64,000 nucleotides of DNA from Neorhizobium galegae (GTDB lineage Bacteria; Pseudomonadota; Alphaproteobacteria; Rhizobiales; Rhizobiaceae): NCBI RefSeq assembly GCF_021391675.1, contig NZ_CP090096.1:806001-870000 (forward strand), read 5' to 3'. The notes beneath the pieces were generated by a model. The model did not search any database. It was given only the letters and a program-made list of their open reading frames with translations, and was not told where the DNA came from. A program made the translations under genes and the position numbers. Each line of letters starts with the position of its first letter. The stretch's first letter is position 1. Positions 53,553 through 62,124 of this stretch are shown here, piece by piece.

Positions 53553-55841
53553 TCAGAACGTCGCCTTGGCGGTCAGAAGGAAGCTGCGGCCCGGTTCGTA
53601 GAGGGGGGTCACGTTGCCAAATTCTTGACCATAGGTGGCACGGTCGGAATAGGTCTTGTCGAGCAGGTTCTGCACCTCGGCACGGAATGTGAAGTTGGGC
53701 AGAGCTTCCGGTTTCCATTCGGCAAAGATATTGACCACCTCATAGGCCCTGAAGGGCGGAGAGCCCGATGCAATATGATCGTATTCCGGAGCGATCTCGA
53801 TGTCGCCGCCGATTATCAGCCCCCAGTCCGAGAATGTGTGTGCGGCGGTGACCGTGATGATGTCACCCACAGGCGTTGCGAGGTAGTTCCCCGTTTCGGA
53901 ATCCGCCGGTCGGCCGTTGATATCGACGTCGATATGGGCGTATTTCACCTTAACATAACCGCTCGACCACTCATAACCGGCACCGATCTCGAAACCTTTG
54001 GATTTCAGATCGTGATTGAGGAGCGCTCCGGCGGCAGCCGGACTGTAGCGCGCAACACGGGCATCGTTGATATCTGTGCGGAACAGGTTGGCTTCGGCGG
54101 TGAAACCTTCATATTCGGCTTCGAGCCCGATCATGTAATTGTCCGCCGTGACTACTTCCGGGCCATCGGGGCCGTAGCTCCAGACCGGATTGATGTTGAA
54201 GGTCTCCGCCATCGGAACGCCGGCCCAAACATGCGAGAAGCCGGCTTTGGCGGTCAGGAAATCAGTGAGATCGTATTCGCCTGAAATGTTGGCGCTCAAG
54301 CCGCTATTGTCGAATTGCGAGCCGTTGACGCCTGTGAACCATTGATGATCACCACGGGCGCCGAAGGAAAGCCGGGTTCTTTCCCAAGGCTCAAGCCGTG
54401 CCTGCGCATAAATTCCGATATTGCTCGCCTTTTCCCTTCCGGAATCCGTAGACGCTTCAAGCTCCGTCCGGTCGTTATAGAAGTCCACGCCGGCGGTAAT
54501 GCTGCCGATCTCGAAAGAGAACTTGTTCTCGAACTTGCCGTTGAAACTCGTGGTCTCGCCGATCGCGGTATAGAGGAGGCCCGGAGAACCATAAACCGGT
54601 ACGCTGACCTCCGTTCCGCTATATGCCAGCATGATAGTCGGGTCCCACCAGCCTTCCGGGCTGGTATCCGTGTAGGTGAGGACTGTATTTTGCCGTTCGA
54701 GACGATAGTCGCGAATGCGCGGCTCCCAGAGCCGGCCCGTATCGACGAAGCCGGCATTCGCACGGAATGGACGGGGCGCATCGTCGACCACACGGTCGTG
54801 GCTGATCTCGATGCGGTCGCCGCTCTCGAACTCATAGGCAAGCTTGCCAAGGCCACTAATGATATCTGTGCTTGTCCCGGAAACCTCGCTTCCGGCGCCG
54901 CCGACAAAATCATCACCCTTGCCGAAGGTCAGGTAGCCGAGGAACTCGAAGCCCTCATGCTTGCCGTAAGCGGAAAGCCCAGTCGTCACCGTATCGCTGT
55001 TGAAGTTGTAGGTCGATGTGACGAAGCCGCCGAAGGATTTGCCCGGCGCCAGAAGATCGATCGCATCCTTGGTCTCGTAGTTGATCGAGCCGGCGAGCGC
55101 GCCGGGACCGGCGTCAGCCGGCGCGATGCCTGCGTCCACGTCCACTGCCTTCAGGAGGCTCGGGTCGATCAGGTTGGTCGCGTTGTGATGGAAGACCTTG
55201 TTGTTCTGGCGCGCGCCGTCGATGCTGATGGCGAGATTGGTTTCCTCGACTCCATGGACATAGACCTTCTGCGACATGGGAAGCGAGCTGCCCACCTGTA
55301 TGCCGGCCTGTTCCCGGAACACGTCCGCGAGGTCGGTCGGGTTGATGCGCTCGAGCTGCTCGGGTCCGATGACCGTTTCGCCGACATCGCCTTCGGCACC
55401 CGGCTGGCCCTGCAGGACGATCGGCCTCAGCGTCGTGGCTCCTTCGGCGGGCACATCGCCGGAAGCATTTGCGGGGGTGCCGATGACGGCCGTGCCGTTG
55501 GCGATCCTGTAGTTCACGCCCGTCCCTGCGAGCATGCGGGCGAGCGCCTGGTCCGGCGTGAGATTGCCGCTGACGGCCTGCGCGGCGACGCCGCGGGAGG
55601 TCGAGGCAGCCAGCGTCACCTGAAGGCCGGACTGGCGGCCGAAGGCATTGAGAGCCGAAGCAAGCGGCTGAGCCGGGATATCGAAGCTGCGCGTCGCCGT
55701 CTGGGCGAGGGCGGGGGACGCGAAGATCGCGCTTCCGCCAATCGCGGCGGCTGCGACCGTTGTCATCAAACTGACTGCAAAAGCGTTCCGCTTGCCCTTC
55801 GCCCCCACGCCGCGCACTACTCCACTCACCGGCAAAATCAT
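53553..55841 (-). CDS. TonB-dependent outer-membrane receptor with STN signalling domain
   Basis: A 762-residue receptor. The signal peptide ends FASPALAQ; an STN domain follows (RSFDIPAQPLASALNAFGRQ to YRIANGTAVIG), then the plug (VYVHGVEETNLAISIDGARQ) and a barrel ending RSFLLTAKATF. The plug sequence resembles the haem/haemoglobin-type TonB receptor branch more than FhuA, but context argues for a siderophore: FecR and FecI genes precede it, and a siderophore ABC operon and the asb-like operon flank it. Which iron compound it carries cannot be told from sequence. Confidence 0.88.
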   Translation of the reverse strand: MILPVSGVVRGVGAKGKRNAFAVSLMTTVAAAAIGGSAIFASPALAQTATRSFDIPAQPLASALNAFGRQSGLQVTLAASTSRGVAAQAVSGNLTPDQALARMLAGTGVNYRIANGTAVIGTPANASGDVPAEGATTLRPIVLQGQPGAEGDVGETVIGPEQLERINPTDLADVFREQAGIQVGSSLPMSQKVYVHGVEETNLAISIDGARQNNKVFHHNATNLIDPSLLKAVDVDAGIAPADAGPGALAGSINYETKDAIDLLAPGKSFGGFVTSTYNFNSDTVTTGLSAYGKHEGFEFLGYLTFGKGDDFVGGAGSEVSGTSTDIISGLGKLAYEFESGDRIEISHDRVVDDAPRPFRANAGFVDTGRLWEPRIRDYRLERQNTVLTYTDTSPEGWWDPTIMLAYSGTEVSVPVYGSPGLLYTAIGETTSFNGKFENKFSFEIGSITAGVDFYNDRTELEASTDSGREKASNIGIYAQARLEPWERTRLSFGARGDHQWFTGVNGSQFDNSGLSANISGEYDLTDFLTAKAGFSHVWAGVPMAETFNINPVWSYGPDGPEVVTADNYMIGLEAEYEGFTAEANLFRTDINDARVARYSPAAAGALLNHDLKSKGFEIGAGYEWSSGYVKVKYAHIDVDINGRPADSETGNYLATPVGDIITVTAAHTFSDWGLIIGGDIEIAPEYDHIASGSPPFRAYEVVNIFAEWKPEALPNFTFRAEVQNLLDKTYSDRATYGQEFGNVTPLYEPGRSFLLTAKATF

Positions 55842-55902
55842 CTGCCCCGTCTCCTGCTACACTGTGTTCGCCAAGGCCCCCCGGCCTGCGCTTCAGGGTA
55901 AA

Positions 55903-55927
55903 GACGACTGCGCCCGGCGCTTTTTTC
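55903..55927 (-). promoter_or_regulatory. Candidate ECF (FecI-type) promoter for the receptor gene
   Basis: On the minus strand GAAAA (55923-55927) is followed after 16 bases by CGTC (55903-55906), a spacing and base pattern seen for several ECF sigma promoters. It lies in the gap between fecR and the receptor start, 62 bases before the ATG. One match of this kind is weak evidence. Confidence 0.3.
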
Positions 55928-55963
55928 ACCGCATCGCAAAAATTTTCAGGAAATTTTAACGGC

Positions 55964-56938
55964 CTAGAAAAGCGCAAGCACCCTGAGATAGGGCGAGATG
56001 TGATGCACCCTGCCGCCATAGGGCTGGACCAGCGCTTCGAGCGCCCGATCGGGATCGGAGAGATCGTAGAGGCCGGTGACGCGCCGATTGGCGAGATCGC
56101 CGCTCGGGATGCTGATCCACGCGGAATGATAGCGCTGTAGTTCCTCGACGACCGAGGCGACGGTCACGTCGTTGACGAACAGCCGCCCGTTCCGCCAGGC
56201 CGCCATGTCTTCCGGCGCCAGTCTTGCCCGCGACACCTGGCCATCTGTGCGGCTGACGGTCACGGAATCGCCGGGAGAAAGCTCGAAAGTGCGCGCCGCG
56301 CCGTCGACCGTGAGGCCGACCACCCCGCGAACCAGTTCCACCGTGGTATTTTCGGGCCTGATATGGACGTCGAACGCGGTGCCGAGCACGGTGACCTTCA
56401 CGCCGGCTGCGGTGACGGTAAAGGGCCGCGCCGGATCATGTTTGACGTCGAAGAAGGCTTCGCCGGAAAGCAGCGTCACATGCCGTGCGCCGTTGGCGAA
56501 ATCCGCATCGATCGCGCTTTCGGCGCCGAGTTCGACCGCGCTGCCGTCCTCGAGCGTGATCTTGCGCAGCTCGGCCGTTGCCGTCGTGAAATCTGCCCGG
56601 TAGCGAATGAAGAGGGAGGGGCCGGCCAACGCCAGCACAAGACAGGCCGCCAGCGCCAGCGCCGCGCCCGCACCCCAGACGCGCCGTCGGTGGCGAGCGG
56701 CAAGCATTTTCGCTTGGCCGGCCGGTCGCCAGAGGTCCTCGTGGATGGGCGTCGTCTCGCCCATCAGCTCCCAGGTCTTGCAGGCTTTCGTCCAGGCATC
56801 ACGATTTGCAGGCGACCGGTTGAACCAGAGGCTGAAATCACGCTCGTCGGCGGCTGTACGATGTGGTTCGCGCAGGCGCAGGAACCAGTCCATCGCCTCC
56901 TCCAGAATGCTTTCGTCCGTTTTGTCGTGCCCTGCCAA
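55964..56938 (-). CDS. FecR-family anti-sigma / signal transducer
   Basis: A 324-residue protein with N-terminal EEAMDWFLRLREPHRTAADE (DUF4880), one membrane helix (AGAALALAACLVLALAGPSL) and a periplasmic FecR domain: LEDGSAVELGAESAIDADFA, RHVTLLSGEAFFDVKHDPARPF and VTVLGTAFDV. The C-terminal domain ends ISPYLRVLALF. It transmits the receptor signal to the FecI-type factor encoded upstream. Confidence 0.92.
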   Translation of the reverse strand: MAGHDKTDESILEEAMDWFLRLREPHRTAADERDFSLWFNRSPANRDAWTKACKTWELMGETTPIHEDLWRPAGQAKMLAARHRRRVWGAGAALALAACLVLALAGPSLFIRYRADFTTATAELRKITLEDGSAVELGAESAIDADFANGARHVTLLSGEAFFDVKHDPARPFTVTAAGVKVTVLGTAFDVHIRPENTTVELVRGVVGLTVDGAARTFELSPGDSVTVSRTDGQVSRARLAPEDMAAWRNGRLFVNDVTVASVVEELQRYHSAWISIPSGDLANRRVTGLYDLSDPDRALEALVQPYGGRVHHISPYLRVLALF

Positions 56939-57038
56939 GTCTCAACCTGCTTCGGATGTCTTGCGATCTCTATCCGAAATTCCCCTTCTTGCGTAGGAAC
57001 GATTGGCTGGTCCGGATTTTTCGCATGTGTAGAAATAT

Positions 57039-57554
57039 TCAGGCGTTTTTTCTATCGAGCGCGGTGGCGATCTTGACCATGGCGGTCCGCACGTGGCGGT
57101 GGGCGGTGGCGACGGAGATGCCCAGGTGGTCGGCTACGCCTTCGAGCGTATGGCCACCGAACCGGTACATTTCCACGGCAATCCGGATCTCGCTTGGAAG
57201 CGCATCGAGTGCTGCTGCCGCAACGCGCACCTCGTCGCCGAACATCACCGTCTGTTCCGGATTGTCGGCGGCTTGTGGAATGGTCCAGAAGGGCGGGTCT
57301 TCGGCATGGCCACGATACTCGATCTTGCGGCGCTTCAGGACGTCGAAGGAGAGATTGCGGACGATGCGATAGAGATAGGCAAGCCCCTGGCGCGCCGATT
57401 CGCCGGTCGTCTTCCCCGGCGCGAAACGCAGATAGGCTTCCTGCACGATATCCTCGGCCGCCTCACGGGAGCCCAGGATCCGGGCGGCATAGTCGACCAG
57501 CGCCGAGCGGTGGGCGAGATAGAGGCTGTGACGACTTTCAGCTTCCAAGGTCAT
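57039..57554 (-). CDS. ECF sigma factor, FecI type
   Basis: A 171-residue ECF sigma factor. Region 2: AARILGSREAAEDIVQEAYL, GLAYLYRIVRNLSFDVLKRRK. Region 4: LDALPSEIRIAVEMYRFGG and HTH TLEGVADHLGISVATAHRHV. It is the first gene of the fecI-fecR-receptor set. An iron-box candidate lies 130-144 bases upstream. Its targets should include the receptor promoter and possibly the asb-like operon. Confidence 0.92.
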   Translation of the reverse strand: MTLEAESRHSLYLAHRSALVDYAARILGSREAAEDIVQEAYLRFAPGKTTGESARQGLAYLYRIVRNLSFDVLKRRKIEYRGHAEDPPFWTIPQAADNPEQTVMFGDEVRVAAAALDALPSEIRIAVEMYRFGGHTLEGVADHLGISVATAHRHVRTAMVKIATALDRKNA

Positions 57555-57683
57555 GGGGTCAGAGTATCTGAGCTCGTCTAATATGCTGACCCGCGCTCGC
57601 CACGATATGCAACGGATGGGTCGATGATATGAATGACACGGTTGGACTACCTATCATGCGACGCATATCTACCATCAAAAACT

Positions 57684-57698
57684 TGAATGCAATAGTCA
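57684..57698. promoter_or_regulatory. IRO-box candidate (TGA-N9-TCA) upstream of second fecI
   Basis: TGAATGCAATAGTCA matches TGA-N9-TCA, the RirA-type iron-box consensus, in an AT-rich stretch between the asb-like operon terminator hairpin and the fecI start. The same pattern precedes the other fecI gene in this window (30381-30395). The consensus is short and needs experimental support. Confidence 0.5.
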
Positions 57699-57704
57699 TA
57701 TTAT

Positions 57705-57746
57705 GATGACGGCAGCAAAGGCCGGGTTGCCTTTGCTGCCGTCATC
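57705..57746. terminator. Perfect 18-bp hairpin after the asb-like operon
   Basis: GATGACGGCAGCAAAGGC (57705-57722) pairs with the exact reverse complement at 57729-57746 around the loop CGGGTT. It lies 67 bases after the asbDE stop on the minus strand and before the fecI promoter, so it most likely ends the asb-like transcript. There is no T-run, and the long perfect stem could also be a repeat element. Confidence 0.65.
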
Positions 57747-57812
57747 AGTCCCTCCGACCCGCCGCGACACTTCAGGAGAAGCGAAGCGGCGAGATATATG
57801 CAGGTTTCAGCC

Positions 57813-59114
57813 CTATCCGGCCGCTCTTCTAAGTCTCGGGGCGGTGAGCGGTACATTTTGGTCGCACCAATCGGAAAAGACCTCGCCAAGCCTGTCCTTC
57901 AGTTTGCGTTCCAGCCGGTCGGCCTCGTCAAGGCGCTCGAAGACTGCACCGGCCTGGTTCCTGTCGCCGGTCTGGCCGAGCTTCATGCAGGCGTAGTGCA
58001 GGTTCTTCAGCGATTGGACCAGCGCTTCGATCTCTTCGCACCAGCTCTCGAATTCGGCGGAAGGCAGTTTCAGGGCGCGCCAGAAGAAAGCGAAACCGTG
58101 CTCATAGGCATATTTGCGGATGGTGATCACCGGTAGTTCGCGAACGGCTGATGCCAGGTTCGCCAGCTGCAGCCCATCGCGGCCCTCGATATGGGCTGTG
58201 ACGATGCCGCGTACGGCGTCGGACAACGGATTGCGGTTTGCGACGAAGCAGGCCTCGAAATAATCCCTGAGATCTTCCGGCGCCGGATTGCGTGCCTGTG
58301 CGTTGTCGAAGACGTAACCGCCGCCGACCGTCGGCTGCATGATCGCGTGGATCACCTTTTCCCGCTCGATCTCGCCTTCCCATCGGTAATCGGGATCATG
58401 CACGAACCATTTGTCCGGGTCGGCGGTCTTCTGCAGCATCAGGTAATGCGGGAAGGGGTTCTGGTTGAACTTGTTCTCTCGCTCGGGAAGATGGAACATG
58501 TCGAGCATGACTATGACCGAGCCGGTGTCCGGGCGGCTGTCGACGAGATGGAAAAGCGTGGCGAGGTTGTCGCTCTTCGATTTTGCCGGGTCGTACCATT
58601 CCCGGACCTGGACCTGGTAAAGCCGCTGGAACCAGTCGCGGAAGAAGTCCTGAGTTATCTCCGGCGAATGATAGAGGAGCTGGAAGCTTTCGCTGACGGT
58701 GAATCTCGCATCCCAGACCCCGAAATAGAAGGGCCGCTGGTCGAGTCCCTGCCGTTTCAGACCATCGCAGACGCAACTGACGAAGCAATGCACCTTGATG
58801 TCGTAATAGGCTTCACCATGGACGCCCTCATCTGCCGTCCCGCCTGTCATCGGGAATGACGGAATGATGGCCTTCGGCACATAGAGCGCCACGAGATCCG
58901 CAACCGTGTCGAGTTCCTGCCGCGCGATCGCCTCTTCCGGCATGGCGAGGCCGTATTCCAGCTCGAGATTGAGGAAGATCTGCAGGATCAGAACGGAATC
59001 GAGATAAAGATCCTCGTTGAGGCGCGCTTCCGGTGCGAAGCCACTCATATGCGGATGGGCCATGTGCTCGGAAAGCACGGCCTGGACGGCTTCGAGAATA
59101 TCTTCGCGCGTCAT
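57813..59114 (-). CDS. Fused aryl carrier protein and condensing enzyme, AsbD-AsbE-like
   Basis: A 433-residue protein. Residues 1-80 are a phosphopantetheine carrier domain: FAPEARLNEDLYLDSVLILQ with the attachment Ser at about 40, then IFLNLELEYGLAMPEEAI. From about 85 onwards the sequence (YYDIKVHCFVSCVCDGLKRQ, FPHYLMLQKTADPDKWFVHDPD, FHLPERENKF) corresponds to AsbE, the enzyme that transfers carrier-bound 3,4-dihydroxybenzoate onto the polyamine arm of petrobactin. In Bacillus AsbD and AsbE are separate proteins. ATG 59112-59114 overlaps the asbC stop (ATGA); a longer in-frame extension lies inside asbC and is rejected. It is the last gene of the operon. Confidence 0.85.
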   Translation of the reverse strand: MTREDILEAVQAVLSEHMAHPHMSGFAPEARLNEDLYLDSVLILQIFLNLELEYGLAMPEEAIARQELDTVADLVALYVPKAIIPSFPMTGGTADEGVHGEAYYDIKVHCFVSCVCDGLKRQGLDQRPFYFGVWDARFTVSESFQLLYHSPEITQDFFRDWFQRLYQVQVREWYDPAKSKSDNLATLFHLVDSRPDTGSVIVMLDMFHLPERENKFNQNPFPHYLMLQKTADPDKWFVHDPDYRWEGEIEREKVIHAIMQPTVGGGYVFDNAQARNPAPEDLRDYFEACFVANRNPLSDAVRGIVTAHIEGRDGLQLANLASAVRELPVITIRKYAYEHGFAFFWRALKLPSAEFESWCEEIEALVQSLKNLHYACMKLGQTGDRNQAGAVFERLDEADRLERKLKDRLGEVFSDWCDQNVPLTAPRLRRAAG

Positions 59115-60391
59115 GAGGCAACTCCTGCTTCGGGGCCGGTGAACTCGCCGGCCGCATGGCGGGCCGCGACCTCGCGGCGGCTGATCTTGCCGTTCGCCTG
59201 GCGGGGAACGTCTGCGACCTGGATCATTTCCATCGGCAATTGGTGGCTGGCGAGATGGCGGCTGCACCATTCGCGGATATCCTGCGGTGCCACCGGCTGA
59301 TTGGCGCTGTAGAGCAAGGCCACGCGTTCGCCGGCAAAACGGTCGCTCTTGCGGAAGGCGACGGCGTCGGTAACGCCAGGCATGGCCATCACCGCATCCT
59401 CCACGTCGCCGGGATAGACGTTGAGACCCGATACGTTGATCATGTCGTCCATGCGCGACACGAAGACCAGCATGCCGTCCTTGCGGCGGTAGCCGAGGTC
59501 GCGGGTGTGGATTGCCGCGCCGCCATCGCTCCGGACGACGATCTCCCCGGTATCGTCAACGCCCGATCCGGTCTCGGCCGTCAGATGCGGCAGGACGAAA
59601 CCCATGTCGCCTGCGGCCCGCATGTCCGGGTTGATGGCAATGCAGCCGGATTCCGAGCAGCCATATTGCTGGAAGAGATGCTCGCTTCGTGAGCGGATCT
59701 GCACGAACCACGGATCGGGCAGCAGTGTGCCGGAGGTCATCGCCGCATGAAGCTTTTCTCCCTCGGGCAAAAGCCGCGAGAGCGTGTGGAGGATCGCGGG
59801 GGAGGAATAGAGGAGCGGCCGCTCGGTCTCGCGCAGCACTTTCAGGAGAAATTTCGGATTGGCGGTCTCGACGATGACGGGGATCTGGTCCCGCTTAAGG
59901 GCCACGAGAATCCCGCAGATCAGCCCGTAGGAATGGGTGGTCGGGCAAGCGATGACCGGCGTCATGCCTTCGGGTTCGCGGAAGGTTGCGACATAGCTTT
60001 CGACTTCCCGGTCGATTTCGGCCCAGGGCCGGGCGATGCATTTTGCTGCCCCGGTCGTTCCCGAACTCATATGCAGCAGCCGGCCCGGCTTAGGGGCCTC
60101 TTGCCTCGCATCGAGCACTTCGGCCGTCAGGCTGTTGTAGAAAAGCCGGTCGCAATTCGCCGTGATCGCCAGTTTTCGGGCGGCGGCATAGGGCGTGCCG
60201 GGATGAATCGGCAGGACGCTGGCGCCGGCCTTGCGGATGGCGAAGAACAGGGACAGCCATTGCGCCGCCTCGCTGAAGCAGACCGCGTAGCGTCCGCTGT
60301 CGTTTTCAGCAAGGCCGATCTGCGCGGCGATGCGTCGTGATGTTTCATCGAAATAGGCGTGATCGTAGAGCCGTCCATCGATCTGGATCAT
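59111..60391 (-). CDS. asbC: Aryl-acid AMP ligase, AsbC-like
   Basis: A 426-residue adenylate-forming enzyme, near the length of AsbC (about 412) and shorter than typical acyl-CoA ligases. The ATP-binding P-loop is LHMSSGTTGAAKCIAR (residues 107-122); YGCSESGCIAIN, DDMINVSGLNVYPGDVEDAV and the C-terminal NGKISRREV with its catalytic Lys follow. AsbC activates 3,4-dihydroxybenzoate and loads it on AsbD, which here is the N-terminal domain of the next gene product. The start overlaps the asbB stop and the stop overlaps the asbDE start, both as ATGA. Confidence 0.85.
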   Translation of the reverse strand: MIQIDGRLYDHAYFDETSRRIAAQIGLAENDSGRYAVCFSEAAQWLSLFFAIRKAGASVLPIHPGTPYAAARKLAITANCDRLFYNSLTAEVLDARQEAPKPGRLLHMSSGTTGAAKCIARPWAEIDREVESYVATFREPEGMTPVIACPTTHSYGLICGILVALKRDQIPVIVETANPKFLLKVLRETERPLLYSSPAILHTLSRLLPEGEKLHAAMTSGTLLPDPWFVQIRSRSEHLFQQYGCSESGCIAINPDMRAAGDMGFVLPHLTAETGSGVDDTGEIVVRSDGGAAIHTRDLGYRRKDGMLVFVSRMDDMINVSGLNVYPGDVEDAVMAMPGVTDAVAFRKSDRFAGERVALLYSANQPVAPQDIREWCSRHLASHQLPMEMIQVADVPRQANGKISRREVAARHAAGEFTGPEAGVAS

Positions 60392-62124
60392 GGCTTTCTC
60401 CTTCGTTCAGACGTCCTGGCAGCCAAGGCATTCGGCACCTCGTGGTGATATTCCGGCCTCAGCGCGAGGAGCTTTCGGGTGATCAGGGATTCAGTGAGGA
60501 TGAGCGCGCGGTCATGCCCCAGCAGCGATTGCCGGTGCTGCATGCCCCGCTCTTGCGCATAGCCGGCGAGCAGACTTTCGACCCGCTGCCAGAAGCGGAA
60601 TTCCGGAAGTCCGTAACAGACGTCGAGAAGATGCGAGATTTCGGCCAGGTTGAACACGAAAAGCGTGTCCATCACGAGTTCCCGCAGGGAATCGAGATTG
60701 TCCGTCCAGTAATACTGATCCGGTTCCGCGTGGCGGTAGAGTGGGTTCAGCGAAGCGAAATCCGGAGCTCTCTTCGGCTCGTGCAGGAAATCGGGCGCAA
60801 ATTCCACGCTCTCGTGGAAATCGCGCAGGATAAGCCGCAGCGGCCAGCCGTCCCGGTGGACGAGCAGCATGTTCTGGCCGTGGGCTTCAACCGCGATCCC
60901 GTGGGCGACAAGGAGGTGCCAGACAGGCAGGACGGCGACCTCCAGAAGCCGGTTGATCCATGGCATGAGGCCGAAACGCTCGATCCACTCATCCGCGAAG
61001 GGCTTTCCGTCCGCTTCGACCATCATCAGGGCGTTGAACGGGATGATTGCCTCGCCGGGCGACAGCGTCACCTCGGCGTTCTCCCGCCAGATCGCACCCA
61101 GCTGGCCGGCCAATGGACCTCCGGCATCGGCGATGACCCCTGCATATTCCTGCAGGATGGTGAGGGGAAACTCCCGGCCGAACAACGGATCGTCGCGGAC
61201 GATGCCGGCAATCCAGGCGGACAGTACCGGCGCCGTGCAGACCGAATGCGGCTCCAGCGTCCTGCGGGACGAAGTGTTGATGATGTTGAGCGGCAGCTTG
61301 ATGCTTGCCGCGAGCGGCCGGTCGACATTGAACAGGGACCGGACCGATTGGCTCGCCAGGTAACGATCTCCCGCGGGGCCGAGGTAATGCGCCTCTCCCG
61401 TGGCGATCCACCCCGCGCGCATGGTTTCGCCAAGATCTTTCCATTGCCACGGGTGGAGTGGCACCAGCCCGAAATCCCCGGCCGGCAAGCCGAGCTGTTT
61501 CCGCCTCGCCTCCAGCACTGTCCAGGTCTCGTCGCCGAGCTCGGCACGCCAGAAGGCGTCTCTGATGCCCGGTAGCGCCTGAGCGAGATGTTTTTGCGCG
61601 ACGAGCAGCCAGACGAGCTGGAATGCCTGCCCGGCTTCCGGTCCGTAGGCGGCATGATCGGCAAACGAAAATCCGGTTCGGGCTCTGTAACAGGGATGGT
61701 ACGGATGCCCTTCGTCGACCGCACCTTCCAGTTCGACAAAGGAGAGGGCGCGGCGGTTCTTCTGAGGCAAATTCTGGTGGTTCCATTCGGAAAAGGCGAT
61801 CGTCTGCTCCAGCTCGCCGAGCAGCTTGCCGCGTGTGATCCCGGTGCCGGGCAATGACGGGATGATCGCGCCGAGCGAGGCGCTTTCCCAATGGCCATCC
61901 ACGGCTCGCATCTCCACCGAACCCTTCGCGATGCGGGCGCGCCCGAACGGGCCGATCGTGCCGAGACACCGGAATTCCCGGCCGCCGAGCGTCCACTGAA
62001 ATTGCGTCGCACCGTCACGGGCGCTTTCGCGCATCTCAATGACGCCCTCGAACAGCAGTGCCGCCACGAGCTGGCGGATGACGCGATCGCGAGGTTCTCC
62101 CGCGGCTTCAAGAGGCAATGGCAT
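60388..62124 (-). CDS. asbB: NIS siderophore synthetase (IucA/IucC family), AsbB-like
   Basis: A 578-residue IucA/IucC synthetase that couples a citrate carboxylate to an amine using ATP. Conserved blocks: DEGHPYHPCYRARTGFS, LVPLHPWQWKDLG, the nucleotide/citrate-binding IINTSSRRTLEPHSV and GIAVEAHGQNMLLVH with RDFHESVEF. Agreement with AsbB extends over the N-terminus (VIRQLVAALLFEGVIEM) and ending (HEVPNAL). AsbB condenses the second polyamine arm in petrobactin assembly. ATG 62122-62124 is chosen because GAGG lies seven bases upstream; it overlaps the asbA end by 17 bases. Confidence 0.9.
   Translation of the reverse strand: MPLPLEAAGEPRDRVIRQLVAALLFEGVIEMRESARDGATQFQWTLGGREFRCLGTIGPFGRARIAKGSVEMRAVDGHWESASLGAIIPSLPGTGITRGKLLGELEQTIAFSEWNHQNLPQKNRRALSFVELEGAVDEGHPYHPCYRARTGFSFADHAAYGPEAGQAFQLVWLLVAQKHLAQALPGIRDAFWRAELGDETWTVLEARRKQLGLPAGDFGLVPLHPWQWKDLGETMRAGWIATGEAHYLGPAGDRYLASQSVRSLFNVDRPLAASIKLPLNIINTSSRRTLEPHSVCTAPVLSAWIAGIVRDDPLFGREFPLTILQEYAGVIADAGGPLAGQLGAIWRENAEVTLSPGEAIIPFNALMMVEADGKPFADEWIERFGLMPWINRLLEVAVLPVWHLLVAHGIAVEAHGQNMLLVHRDGWPLRLILRDFHESVEFAPDFLHEPKRAPDFASLNPLYRHAEPDQYYWTDNLDSLRELVMDTLFVFNLAEISHLLDVCYGLPEFRFWQRVESLLAGYAQERGMQHRQSLLGHDRALILTESLITRKLLALRPEYHHEVPNALAARTSERRRKP

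Noticed and set aside
53541..53555. Third TGA-N9-TCA match near the TonB receptor gene
   Set aside because: It overlaps the receptor stop codon and is not placed like a promoter element; the short consensus is expected several times by chance in 64 kb.
59115..59270. In-frame extension of the AsbD-AsbE protein
   Set aside because: It lies inside asbC and is Arg/Pro-rich; the carrier domain begins properly at ATG 59112-59114.
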